Source: Simplicispira suum
Lineage (GTDB): Bacteria; Pseudomonadota; Gammaproteobacteria; Burkholderiales; Burkholderiaceae_C
Assembly: GCF_003008595.1 (NCBI RefSeq)
Contig: NZ_CP027669.1
Location: 3,844,001-3,908,000 of the forward strand
DNA: 64,000 nt
Direction of reading: 5' to 3'
Shown: positions 52,729 through 61,485 of the stretch, in pieces
Layout of the letters: every line of letters starts with the position of its first letter
How positions within the stretch are numbered: the first letter of the stretch is position 1
Notes under the pieces: generated by a model
Told to the model about the DNA's origin: nothing
What the model saw: only the letters and a program-made list of their open reading frames with translations
The model's database searches: none
Position numbers and translations under genes: made by a program

Positions 52729-53862
52729 ATGAACAGTCTCGACCCCCGTTCCCTGATTGCCATGGGTGGATTGATGGCGCTGGTGATGGGCATTGTTCTG
52801 GGCTTTACTCGGCGCTACTACCCGTCCAGCATTTTGGGGCTCGGTTATTGGGCAATGGCACCTGCTGCCATGCTGGGCGCAGCCGTGTTCTTTGGCGTCC
52901 CTGCGCCGTGGTTTCCGGAGGTCTGGCGCTGGATTGCCAATGGGTTCATCTTGCTGGGCTTTGTGCTGTTTCATGTGGGGTTTCGCCGCTTCTACGGCAA
53001 ACCTGCCCGCTGGTACCGCGTGCTGGCGCTGTACGGCCTGACCATGCTTGTCCTTGCATGGTATGGAGGGGGCGAGCCCTCGTACCGCATACGCGTCGCG
53101 GTAGTCACCGGTGCCATCGCCTTGGTCCACATGGGCAGCCTGGTATTTTTGTTTCGCAACGGCAACCGAAATTTTCCGGTGCGCATGGTCCAGGCCACGC
53201 TGGGACTGCACCTAGCCGTGCTGCTGGTGCGGCTGCAGACGGTGCTGTCGGAGGGCGACGTGGGCAACCTGCTGGAGGCCTCTGCCATCCAGACGTTCTA
53301 CCTCGGCGCCTATGTGCTTTCGGGACTGCTGCTGTCGATTGGCGCCCTGCTCATGGCGACCGACCGCGTGCGCACCGAGCTGGAACACATGGCCACGCAC
53401 GATGCGCTGACCGGCACGCTCAACCGCCGCGCCATTGTCGGTTTTTGCGAAGAAGAACACGCGCGCAGCGTGCGCTACGGGCATCCTTTCTCGCTGATGA
53501 TGATGGACCTGGACCATTTCAAGGCAGTGAACGACACCTACGGCCACCAACACGGGGACCAGGTGCTGGTCCATTTCGTTGACTGCGCCCGCGCTGCGTT
53601 GCGCCGGGCCGACCGGTTCGGCCGCTATGGTGGCGAAGAATTCCTGGCCCTATTGCCCAACACCGCCCTCGACACTGCGCTACCGGTCGCCAAAAGAATC
53701 CATACCGCGCTGTCCTCCGGTCACCCGCTGGACTGCAAGGTGAGCATCGGGGTGACCAGCTGGAAGGGCAAGGACGACAGTCTGGACGCCATGCTCGGCC
53801 GCGCCGATGCCGCGCTGTACCAAGCCAAGGCCGAGGGACGCAACCGCACCTGTACCGGCTGA
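52729..53862 (+). CDS. membrane-bound GGDEF diguanylate cyclase
   Basis: A 377-residue protein: about six membrane helices (residues 8-210), then a GGDEF domain. HDALTGTLNRRAIVGF opens the domain, the metal site is in LMMMDLDHFKAVNDTYGHQHGD, the active loop is RYGGEEFLALLPN, and RRAD five residues before it is an inhibitory I-site. It should make cyclic di-GMP under control of its membrane sensor part. A close paralogue follows in tandem at 54064. Confidence 0.93.
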   Translation: MNSLDPRSLIAMGGLMALVMGIVLGFTRRYYPSSILGLGYWAMAPAAMLGAAVFFGVPAPWFPEVWRWIANGFILLGFVLFHVGFRRFYGKPARWYRVLALYGLTMLVLAWYGGGEPSYRIRVAVVTGAIALVHMGSLVFLFRNGNRNFPVRMVQATLGLHLAVLLVRLQTVLSEGDVGNLLEASAIQTFYLGAYVLSGLLLSIGALLMATDRVRTELEHMATHDALTGTLNRRAIVGFCEEEHARSVRYGHPFSLMMMDLDHFKAVNDTYGHQHGDQVLVHFVDCARAALRRADRFGRYGGEEFLALLPNTALDTALPVAKRIHTALSSGHPLDCKVSIGVTSWKGKDDSLDAMLGRADAALYQAKAEGRNRTCTG

Positions 53863-54017
53863 GGTTTTTCGTTCCATCCTACCTCAAGCCTGCGCCGCCC
53901 CAGTCCGCTGATAACTCGCCAACCGGCACCGCACCGCGCAGGCCGATTGCCGGAGCGGCCAGGTCAATGCTGCAGAACGAACGGCTTGCGGGCGGCCGGT
54001 TCGAAGTATGGCGCAGC

Positions 54018-54032
54018 GCGCTGGCTATACTG
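54018..54032 (+). promoter_or_regulatory. duplicated extended -10 promoter of the second GGDEF gene
   Basis: The 15-mer GCGCTGGCTATACTG is identical to that at 52683 and lies 32 bases before the second ATG. Confidence 0.6.
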
Positions 54033-54063
54033 GATTTCGCCGACCGATCAAAGCCTTCTTTCG

Positions 54064-55190
54064 ATGAACTCCCTGGACCCACGTTCACTCATCGCCCTGG
54101 GGGGATTCATGGCGTTGGTGATGGGCATCGTGCTGGGTTTCATGCGGCGCTACTACCCGCGCAATATTCACGGCCTGGGCTACTGGGCACTCACACCGGC
54201 CTCCATGCTGTGGGGAGCGTTCTTTTACGCGGCTCCAGGCCCCTGGCCACCCGAGCTGGGCCGCTGGCTGGGACATGGGCTGCTGCTGCTGGGTTTCGTG
54301 TCTTTCCACTTCGGCTGCAGGCGCTTCTTCGACCATGCCGCACAGGCGCGTCCAATACTTCTGATCTACGGGCTCGTACTGCTCGGGCTGGCATGGTTTG
54401 TGGTCGTCGCACCTTCGTACCGCGTCCAGCTTTCCCTGTTCAACTGTGCCCTTCTCGCGCTGCACACGGGCACGCTGTATTTCCTCTTGCGCAGGAGCAA
54501 CAAGAATTTTCCGGTTCGCATGGTGGAGTTTGCGCTGGTGCTGCACATGGCCATCCTGTTTGCGCGCCTGGTGACCACCACACCCGACATGGGCGACCTG
54601 CTTGATGCGTCGTTGATTCAGAACGTCTACATCAGCTCCTATCTGGTCATTGTTCTTCTGTTACTCATTGGCGCCGTGCTCATGGCCACCGACCGCGTGC
54701 GCAGTGAGCTGGAATACATGGCCACACACGATGCGCTGACCGGCACGCTCAACCGCCGCGCGATTCTCGGTTTTTGCGCGGACGAGCACGAGCGCAGCAT
54801 GCGCTATGGTCAGTCCTTCTCGCTCATGATGATCGACCTGGATCACTTCAAGGCCGTCAACGACACCCATGGCCACCAGCACGGCGACCAGGTGCTCGTG
54901 CACTTTGCCGGATGCACCCGCGCTGCCCTGCGCCGCGCCGACCGCTCGGGCGCTATGGCGGCGAGGAATTTCTGGTTCTGCTCCCCAACACCGATACCGA
55001 CGCAGCGCTCATCGTGGCAGAGCGCATTCGCACCGCGCTAACCACCGGCCATGCCTTGGACTGCGCAGCCAGCATCGGCGTCACCCATTGGTGCGGCCCC
55101 AAAGACACACTGGACGCCATGCTCGGCCGCGCCGATGCGGCCTTGTACCAAGCCAAAGCCGAGGGACGCAACCGCATTTGTGTCGGATGA
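54064..55190 (+). pseudogene. tandem GGDEF paralogue, frameshifted at the active-site motif
   Basis: A duplicate of the previous gene (same MNSLDPRSLIA start, six helices and GGDEF domain). The frame runs to ...CTRAALRRADRSGAMAARNF, whereas the paralogue reads RRADRFGRYGGEEF. The RYGGEEFLVLLPNTD sequence is present in the next frame and continues to a normal C-terminus (AEGRNRICVG). One base is missing near 54943-54950; with it the gene would have 376 codons. The truncated product would keep the sensor half but lose the GGEEF loop. A sequencing error must be excluded. Confidence 0.88.
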
Positions 55191-55286
55191 GGCGGGAGCC
55201 GCCAAGCCTGCGCTGCCCTTGCCGCACCGGCCTTTGAGCAGGCTCACGGGCCTTTTGGAAGACAAAGCGGTACGCATACAGCCCTG

Positions 55287-55790
55287 GTGTTCGACATGGG
55301 CACGGCCCGAGCGGAGCGACCCTGGACCCACATGACCTTCCGCGTGACCGACATCCAGCGCGCCAAGGCGCTCTACAGCGAAGCCCTTGCGCCCCTGGGC
55401 TGCAGCGTTTCTTTCGATGGCCGCTACGGCATGAACATCCTTGGGGTTGCCTATTCCGACTCCACCGAATCCGATGGCACAGCGGCGGACATGCGGATCA
55501 TCGATGGCCCCTCGCCCTATGGCGGCCCACCGGCCACCACGGGCTGTCATCTGGCATGGAAGGCACAGACCCACACCCCCGTGGACGCCTTCCATGCCGC
55601 CGCCCTCAGCGCCGCAGGCAAGGACAACAGCGCACCCAGCCTGCGCCCCGACGACCACCCCCATTGCTACGGGGCCTTCGTCATTGACATGGAAGGCAAC
55701 AACATGGGGGCGGTGTGCCATCGGCCGGAGCAGGCTGCGCACCGCAATTCGGTTTCATCGGACGGGCGGATTTACATTCGAATTGCCTGA
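55287..55790 (+). CDS. VOC/glyoxalase-family protein
   Basis: A 167-residue vicinal-oxygen-chelate protein: HMTFRVTDIQRAKALYSEALAPLGC opens the first beta-alpha-beta unit, and GAFVIDMEGNNMGAVCH carries the C-terminal metal-ligand region. These proteins are dioxygenases, isomerases or antibiotic-binding proteins; the reaction here is unknown. The start may be at the internal Met just before TFRV. It follows the GGDEF pseudogene by 96 bases. Confidence 0.8.
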   Translation: MFDMGTARAERPWTHMTFRVTDIQRAKALYSEALAPLGCSVSFDGRYGMNILGVAYSDSTESDGTAADMRIIDGPSPYGGPPATTGCHLAWKAQTHTPVDAFHAAALSAAGKDNSAPSLRPDDHPHCYGAFVIDMEGNNMGAVCHRPEQAAHRNSVSSDGRIYIRIA

Positions 55791-55849
55791 CTGTGCAGCG
55801 GCCTCAAACAAAGATGGGAGAGCGCCATTTCGCACAGGGCGGGAGCCGA

Positions 55850-56365
55850 GTCTCGCCCCGGCAGGCGAGGTACTTGTTCTTTGCGTCGCCAAAGAAAAGT
55901 ACCCAAAAGAAAGGCGACCCTGCTGTCCGTGACCCCGTGCTGCGCACGGGGCAACCTGCGGTGCTCGCGCCGGGCAGGGTCTCGCTGAACTCGCGCTACG
56001 CGCTCAAACAGACGCGAGCCCTGATCCGCCCGCCGCTGCGCTTCTCGGCACGGCCACAAGGGCTTGGGACAACGGAAAACCAAACATCCTCACGGGCCTA
56101 TCTCTGCGCGCGGCCCGTGTGGCTTCCAGGCCCTTGTAGATGCGCCTGCGTCGGGGTGCTTGCGGGGTGGCATGCGCGCAGGTGCGCGCATGCTTCGTTG
56201 ACTAGCTCGCCATGGTTGTTCGAATGTAGCTGCGTAGCAGCGCAGTGAGTTCCACGGCGCACCCCGCAAGTACCCCGACGCAGGTTGCCCCGTAGCGCAG
56301 CGAAGGGGTCGCAGTCAGCAGGGTGGGCCTTTTTTGGTGACTTTTTTCGGCATGAAAAAAGTTAC
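55850..56365. repeat. mirrored pair of dispersed repeats (about 500 bp inverted structure)
   Basis: Left arm about 55865-55965 and right arm about 56275-56360 are inverted, diverged copies: each has GTAC/GTAA-CTTTTTT-like sequence, AAAGGCGACCCTGCTG/GGCCCACCCTGCTG, and a GGGGCAACCTGCG end. A second inverted pair, CCTGCGTCGGGGTGCTTGCG (56146) and its complement near 56258-56283, lies inside. A third partial copy is at 23317-23400. No gene is supported here. Confidence 0.65.
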
Positions 56366-57137
56366 TGCGCCGCCGGGCGCACATCCCGGCATCCGCCGTT
56401 TGCCACGAAGCGCGAACCCTTCAAAGCCGTGCTCTCATTGTTGTCTGGCGGATTAGCTGAGGCAGCTACATAGTCAGGTCAAATTGGCTTGCAGCGAACT
56501 ATTTCATTGCGCTGACAGCTATATATTTCATAGCTTCTGGCGTATTCCGGTGCCGTAGGCCAGTGGCCGCCGACGCGTTGGGTGCCAATCATCAGGCGGC
56601 AACAACGGGAGCACGGCACTGAGTATCCAGGTCTGCAAGCGACCCGAAGGCGAAGGTGGGCATCACTCGCCAAAGCTATCTGCGATGCGCTACCCAGCGT
56701 TCCCACAGCCAGAACTTGCCCCGCGAGCGCCCAGATTTCCCCTCTTCGCAAGCTATAGTTTCCCCCGACGCAAGCGTGCCGGGTTTCACGGAATTTTTAT
56801 ACCTGGATGTTTGAACAGGCCATCCGCTGCAAACCTATGCTGCAAGCCACTTCCAGGAGAAATTAGTGTCCAGAATATCCCGCACGGTCCAGTTTATCCC
56901 GCAGGTTTTGCGGGATACATCACTACAAGGGCTTCCCATAAAAGTCAAACGAATCCTCCCCGCAATGAATCGCGTAGCGATTGATTGCGGAATTTGAATT
57001 CACTTCACTTTGCTACCACCGCACTCAACATGGCGCTGTGTCTGAGTGCAAAGAATGCGGACAGCAAAACTACAAACGGTCATTGATGCAGGCGGTCTGT
57101 GCCTGCGGACCCTGATGAAAGACGCACGCGAGGTACC
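56366..57137. other. gene-free stretch with hairpins
   Basis: No convincing gene. It holds an AGCGCT-type repeat (56480-56545) and two hairpins: TATCCCGCA/TTGCGGGATA at about 56899-56921 and CCGCAAT-AATCGC/GCGATT-ATTGCGG at 56960-56990 followed by AATTT, which may end transcription. The right part would be the upstream side of the integron cassette before the IS110-type element inserted, but no further attC is visible. Confidence 0.5.
56480..56545 (-). repeat. AGCGCT-type short dispersed repeat, copy 6
   Basis: AAATTGGCTTGCAGCG, GCGCTGACAGCTATATATTT and ATAGCTTCTGG in the block order of the family, though more diverged. Confidence 0.6.
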
Positions 57138-58387
57138 CATTCGTTAGCCGAGGACTCCTTGCCTCCGAGATGTATTCGGTAACCCCTCGCGCAGGTCCTA
57201 CCCTTTGCTCATCAACGCTAGCTTTCACGCGGTGGAAGTTGTCTCATGCGGGCAAGCGAAACGCCTCGCCTCGGTTCAATACTGCCCAGCACATGCGGGC
57301 ATTCTTGGCGGCAATCGCAACCACCGCACGCCAGTAACCTCTGCGCTCAGCCAAGGCATAAGCCCAGCGACTGATGGGGTCTGAGCGGTTCTTGGCTGTT
57401 TGCAAGACCGAACGTGCTCCCAGCACCAGCAAAGAGCGCAAGTACGGATCTCCCGCCTTGGTGATATGCCCCAGGCGCGATTTACCGCCCGAGCTGTATT
57501 GCCCTGGAGTCAGTCCCAGCCAGGCGCTGAGTTGACGGCCGCATTGGAAATCATGGCCATGGCCAATGGTGCTCCACAGCGCTGTAGCCGTTGTGGGGCC
57601 CACCCCCGGCAACTGCATCAATTGTTTGACCTCAGTGTTGTGCCGTGCCAGCGTGGTGATGTGCTGGTCGTATTGGGCAATGCGCTCATCCAACCGGGTG
57701 ACTTCACTGAGCAGATCACCGATCACTGTGTTGGCCCAGCCGGGCAGATCTTCCAGGCTGGCCAAGGCTTCGCGGCGAACGACAGCTGCCTTGAGCGGCA
57801 TCACGATGCCCAGCTCCGAGAGCAGGCCGCGAATTCTGTTGAGCGTGGCAGTGCGCTGCTCGACAAACCCCTGGCGAGCACGGTGCACCATGAGCTGGCC
57901 TTGTTGTGCCAAGCTCTTGATGGGCACAAAGCGCATATTGGGTCGGATGACGGCTTCACAGATGGCAGCGGCATCAGCCGCGTCGTTCTTGCCGCGTTTA
58001 CCTGAGAGACGGTAGGGGGCGACGAACTTCGGAGCCATCAGGCGCACGGTGTGGCCGAACTTCGCGAACTCACGCGCCCAATGGTGGGCGCCAGAGCACG
58101 CTTCCATGCCAATGAGACACGGCGGCAGCGCGGCTATGAGTTCAAGCAGCTTGGCACGCGGCACGCTGGGACGCAAAAGTACCGGCTTGCCTGTGGCATC
58201 AACGCCATGTACAGCAAAGACATTCTTTGCCAGATCGATTCCGATGGTGACAATGGCAGTCATGGACTTCCCCTTCCAACAAACGAGTGAGTTGATGAGA
58301 GATCGAACTTCCCATCGTGGCACCTGGATGCCGTATTGCGCAACTGTGCGGTTCACTCGGGACGGGGAAGTCCCTTTCATTCGTTAG
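57138..58387 (-). mobile_element. IS110/IS1111-type insertion sequence inserted at an integron cassette boundary
   Basis: A 10-base direct repeat CATTCGTTAG occurs at 57138-57147 and 58378-58387 on both sides of the transposase gene. Inside the ends, GGACT and CCGAG blocks recur inverted (57151-57168 and about 58357-58374), as in the subterminal repeats of the IS1111 group. GGACTTCCCC (58264-58273) and GGGGAAGTCC (58364-58373) form a perfect inverted repeat in the 5' non-coding part. The right boundary falls in the GTTAG core of the cassette at 58383. Confidence 0.8.
57244..58263 (-). CDS. IS110-family transposase
   Basis: A 339-residue transposase: N-terminal RuvC-like DEDD domain (IGIDLAKNVFAVHGVD, LIGMEACSGAHHWAREF, KRGKNDAADAAAICEA) and a C-terminal Tnp20 domain (LPGVGPTTATALWSTIG, AWLGLTPGQYSSGGKSRLGHITKAGDPYLRSLLV) with the conserved serine. 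The frame is open 39 codons upstream, but MTAIVTIGIDLAKN is the start. It looks intact. IS110 recombinases are guided by an element-encoded RNA, expected in the non-coding flank. Confidence 0.92.
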   Translation of the reverse strand: MTAIVTIGIDLAKNVFAVHGVDATGKPVLLRPSVPRAKLLELIAALPPCLIGMEACSGAHHWAREFAKFGHTVRLMAPKFVAPYRLSGKRGKNDAADAAAICEAVIRPNMRFVPIKSLAQQGQLMVHRARQGFVEQRTATLNRIRGLLSELGIVMPLKAAVVRREALASLEDLPGWANTVIGDLLSEVTRLDERIAQYDQHITTLARHNTEVKQLMQLPGVGPTTATALWSTIGHGHDFQCGRQLSAWLGLTPGQYSSGGKSRLGHITKAGDPYLRSLLVLGARSVLQTAKNRSDPISRWAYALAERRGYWRAVVAIAAKNARMCWAVLNRGEAFRLPA

Positions 58388-58391
58388 AAAA

Positions 58392-58646
58392 ATGAAAAAA
58401 GATCAAAGACACACTGTTACGGTGCTTCGCTTGCCAGAGTCGTTACGCAGTTCAGATCAAATGGAAACCGATGCACTAAACGGAATTTCCTCAATTCCAG
58501 GAGTCACGGAAACCCAAATAGAGGCGTCTAGCGAAGATTCGGTAACTCTGTCTTATGTTTGGTCAGGTTCTGAGCATTTCCAAACCACAGATGAACATTT
58601 AAGGCAGTTTGGCCTTCGCAAGCGCTGGAAAGATGAATTCAAATAA
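58392..58646 (+). CDS. gene-cassette hypothetical protein
   Basis: An 84-residue protein, MKKDQRHTVTVLRLPESLRSS...GLRKRWKDEFK, with alternating beta-like and polar segments; family not recognised. Its base composition is clearly lower in GC than the neighbours. The ATG is 8 bases from the cassette boundary (58383/58384) and the stop overlaps the start of the attC site, the compact layout of integron cassettes. The promoter is not in the cassette, so expression would depend on outside sequences, now separated by the IS110-type element. Confidence 0.8.
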   Translation: MKKDQRHTVTVLRLPESLRSSDQMETDALNGISSIPGVTETQIEASSEDSVTLSYVWSGSEHFQTTDEHLRQFGLRKRWKDEFK

Positions 58647-58706
58647 ATCTAACCCGGCGCTCAAGCCGACCCGCATTCTGCGGGCGGCTTATCTTGTCCG
58701 TTGAGT
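58647..58706 (+). other. integron attC recombination site
   Basis: R'' box ATCTAAC (58647-58653) and R' core GTTGAGT (58700-58706) bracket a stem AAGCCG (58663-58668) / CGGCTT (58685-58690) with an unpaired A (58669), extended by CCCGC/GCGGG around an ATTCT loop. The bulged base and order match classical 59-base elements. R'' is complementary in 6 of 7 positions to the GTTAGAA at 58383-58389 that begins the cassette. Confidence 0.88.
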
Positions 58707-58819
58707 GCCTGCGTCTTGATACCGCCAGCGGCGGCTCATGGCCGAGAGCCGCTCCACAGACGCCACCATTTCGCGCCAGCTCAGCCTCTTTCACTCAGCG
58801 CAGATCCACAGCAAAATCA

Positions 58820-58870
58820 TCCTGCAGCGCTTACCCCATAAGCGCTAACAGCTATTGATTTAATAGTCTT
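58820..58870 (-). repeat. AGCGCT-type short dispersed repeat, copy 7
   Basis: GCAGCGCTTACCCCATAAGC, GCTAACAGCTATTGATTTAA in the family order; it lies between the attC site and cobT. Confidence 0.75.
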
Positions 58871-58917
58871 TAGCGCATTCCGTTTCCTCAAGCTGGCGGC
58901 AACGCCAGGGCAGCCCA

Positions 58918-59973
58918 TCACGCTGCGCTTTGCCCCGACACCCCCGCCGCTTCAAAACTCGCCATCTCGCGCAGGATGGCGCAGGCCGATTGCAGCAGCG
59001 GCCAAGCCAGCGCGGCGCCCGAGCCTTCGCCCAGGCGCAGGCCCAGGTCCAGCAAGGGCTCGGCCTGCATCTGCTCCAGCATCAGGCCATGCGCGCGCTC
59101 ACCCGAGCGGTGGGCGAATACGCAGCGCTGCAGCACCCACGGCTGCAGGCGGCTGGCCACCAAAACAGCGGCGCTGGTGATGAAGCCATCGACCACGATC
59201 ACGCGGCGCTCGGCGGCGGCCTGCAGCACCGTGCCGACCAGTGTGGCCACTTCAAAACCACCCAGCGCGGCCAGGGCAGCAAGTGGCTTGGTGGCGCTTG
59301 CGTTGGCGTCCAGCGCTTGCTGCAACACAGCGCATTTGCGCGCAATGCCTGCAGCGTCCAGCCCGGTGCCTGCGCCCGTGCATTCGGTAATGGGCAGGCC
59401 GCACAAGCGTGCCAACAGCAGCGAGGCCACCGAGGTGTTGCCAATGCCCATTTCCCCCAGCAGCAAAGCGTTGCCGGGCAAACTTCGCACCACGTCGATA
59501 CCGTTTTGAATGGCGGTTTCGCACTGCGCCGTGCTCATGGCGGGACCTTGGGATGCATCCTGCGTGCCCGCTGCCACTTTGCGCAGGAGCAGGCGCGGCT
59601 GGCCGGGCGTGGTCTCGCGCGGGGCGATGCCCTTCGCCACACCGCAGTCCACCACGGTGAGCGCCAGACCGTGCTGGCGCGCCAGCACGCTGACGGCTGC
59701 GCCGCCGGCAAGAAAGTTCTCGACCATCTGCCAGGTCACGTCGCTCGGAAAGGCCGACACGCCGCGCGCTGCCAGGCCGTGGTCGCCGGCGCACACCAGC
59801 ATTTGCGGGGCCTGCAACTGCGGTGCCTCGGTGCCCAGAATCTGGCCCAGGCGCAGGGCCAGAGATTCCAGCTTCCCGAGCGAGCCGAGCGGCTTGGTTT
59901 TTTGGTCGATCAGGTGCTGCAGGCGCGCGGTGAGGGCTGGATGGGTGAGATCGGGAAGAAGAGGAATTTGCAT
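58918..59973 (-). CDS. cobT: nicotinate-nucleotide:dimethylbenzimidazole phosphoribosyltransferase
   Basis: A 351-residue CobT (CobU in Pseudomonas naming). Landmarks: DQKTKPLGSLGKLESLALRLGQI at the N-terminus, CAGDHGLAARGVSAFPSDVT, ALLLGEMGIGNTSVASLLLA and the C-terminal AHRSGERAHGLML with the catalytic Glu region before it. It activates the lower base as alpha-ribazole phosphate for the nucleotide loop of cobalamin. Last gene of the minus-strand cob operon; 6 bases after the cobQ stop. Confidence 0.95.
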   Translation of the reverse strand: MQIPLLPDLTHPALTARLQHLIDQKTKPLGSLGKLESLALRLGQILGTEAPQLQAPQMLVCAGDHGLAARGVSAFPSDVTWQMVENFLAGGAAVSVLARQHGLALTVVDCGVAKGIAPRETTPGQPRLLLRKVAAGTQDASQGPAMSTAQCETAIQNGIDVVRSLPGNALLLGEMGIGNTSVASLLLARLCGLPITECTGAGTGLDAAGIARKCAVLQQALDANASATKPLAALAALGGFEVATLVGTVLQAAAERRVIVVDGFITSAAVLVASRLQPWVLQRCVFAHRSGERAHGLMLEQMQAEPLLDLGLRLGEGSGAALAWPLLQSACAILREMASFEAAGVSGQSAA

Positions 59974-59979
59974 GAAAAA

Positions 59980-61485
59980 TCAGATGAGAAGCTCACGTAG
60001 AAAATGGGCGTCGAAACATTCTTCGACCGTGCGCGCCAGGCCATCGAATACCGCGTCGAGCGTAGGCACCGGCGCGGCGCCTTCCTGGCCAAACAGGGCC
60101 TGCAGCACGGCAGGGTCTTCGAACAGGCCATGCAGGTACACGCCCAGCACATTGCCGGCCGGGTTTTGCCAGGCCATGCCGGGGATGACGCCCCGCGCGA
60201 TGTCGCCCTTGGCCGCCATGGCCGGGTGCTGAGCGGTCTGGCCGTGGTGGATTTCGTAGCCCGACACCGGCACGCCCGACAGCGGCGCCCAGGCGCCTTG
60301 CAGGTCGGCAAAACGCGCCGTGGTGCGGCGCACCGTCTTGGCAGGCTCGAACACCGTGACCAGCGGCAGCAGCCCCAGGCCGGGACCGTTGCCGTCGATG
60401 CCGGCCAGGTCGATCAATCCCTCGCCCAGCATCTGCAGCCCGCCGCACACCCCCAGCACCGCCCCGCCCTGTGCGGCGTGCGCGGCAATGGCGCGGTCCA
60501 GCCCCTGCGCGCGCACCCAGGCCAAGTCAGCGGCAGTGGCTTTGGAGCCAGGGAGCACGATCCAGTCGGTCGCCTTCAAACCCGCCACGTCGGCCGGGCT
60601 GCGCACCCAGAGCAGGCGCACGCCGGGCACGTTCTTGAGCGGCTGGAATTCGTCGAGGTTGCTGATGCGCGGGAATGCCACCACGGCCACCGTGGTGTGC
60701 ACGGCGCCTGCGGTGGTACTGCGGTCGTCAAAAACCCCATCTTCTTCAGGCAGTCCGTGGTGCCACTGCATGGGGATGGTGGCTACCGTCGGCACGCCGG
60801 TCAGCGCCTGCAGTTGCTGCGGCGCGGGCGCCAGCAGGCTGGCATCGCCGCGAAACTTGTTGAGCACAAAGCCGTGAATCAGCGCGCGCTCGTCTTCCGG
60901 CAGCAGCGCCCAGGTGCCGTAGAGGTGGGCAAAGGCGCCGCCCCGGTCGATATCGGTCACCAGCAGGCAGCGCGCGCCCGCGTGCCGCGCCACGCGCATG
61001 TTGACGATGTCGCTGGCGTGCAGGTTGATCTCCGCCGGCGAACCAGCGCCTTCGATGACGACTACGTCGTTCTCGGCACGGAGTTGGTCGAGCGCGGCGG
61101 CAATCTGCGGCCACACCTTCTCGCTGCGCCCGCGCCAGGGGAGCGCGGTGAATTCGGCGTGCACCTGCCCCAGCAGCACCACCTGGCTGTGGGTATCGGC
61201 CTCGGGTTTGAGCAGCAGCGGGTTCATGCGCACTTCGGGCGTGGCGCGCGCGGCCAGGGCCTGGAAGTATTGGGCGGAACCGATTTCGCCCCAGGCGCCA
61301 TCGATGCCCTCGACCACCCGCGCGTTGTTGCTCATGTTCTGCGCCTTGAACGGCGCGACCTTGAGGCCCTGGTTGCTGTAGTAGCGGCACAGCGCAGTGG
61401 TCAGCCAGCTTTTGCCGGCGCCGCTGGCGGTGCCCAGCACCATAACGCAGACGGCGGGGCGGCGCCCTTGATAGGGGAATGTCAT
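59980..61485 (-). CDS. cobQ: cobyric acid synthase
   Basis: A 501-residue amidotransferase: N-terminal ATP-binding domain (VMVLGTASGAGKSWLTTALCRYYSNQGLKVAPFKAQNMSNNA) and C-terminal glutaminase-like domain with the nucleophile Cys in GGAVLGVCGGLQMLGEGL and His in GVYLHGLFEDPA. It amidates adenosylcobyrinic acid a,c-diamide at four side chains. The start overlaps the cobC stop (ATGA). The frame is open 41 codons upstream, which I do not count. Confidence 0.95.
   Translation of the reverse strand: MTFPYQGRRPAVCVMVLGTASGAGKSWLTTALCRYYSNQGLKVAPFKAQNMSNNARVVEGIDGAWGEIGSAQYFQALAARATPEVRMNPLLLKPEADTHSQVVLLGQVHAEFTALPWRGRSEKVWPQIAAALDQLRAENDVVVIEGAGSPAEINLHASDIVNMRVARHAGARCLLVTDIDRGGAFAHLYGTWALLPEDERALIHGFVLNKFRGDASLLAPAPQQLQALTGVPTVATIPMQWHHGLPEEDGVFDDRSTTAGAVHTTVAVVAFPRISNLDEFQPLKNVPGVRLLWVRSPADVAGLKATDWIVLPGSKATAADLAWVRAQGLDRAIAAHAAQGGAVLGVCGGLQMLGEGLIDLAGIDGNGPGLGLLPLVTVFEPAKTVRRTTARFADLQGAWAPLSGVPVSGYEIHHGQTAQHPAMAAKGDIARGVIPGMAWQNPAGNVLGVYLHGLFEDPAVLQALFGQEGAAPVPTLDAVFDGLARTVEECFDAHFLRELLI

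Noticed and set aside
56685..56984. 99-residue open frame in the gene-free stretch
   Set aside because: It passes through a hairpin, has mixed composition and no ribosome site or family resemblance.
57000..57137. A second attC upstream of the IS110-type element
   Set aside because: ACTCAAC at 57023 fits the R'' consensus, but no paired L boxes or R' core follow at the right distance.
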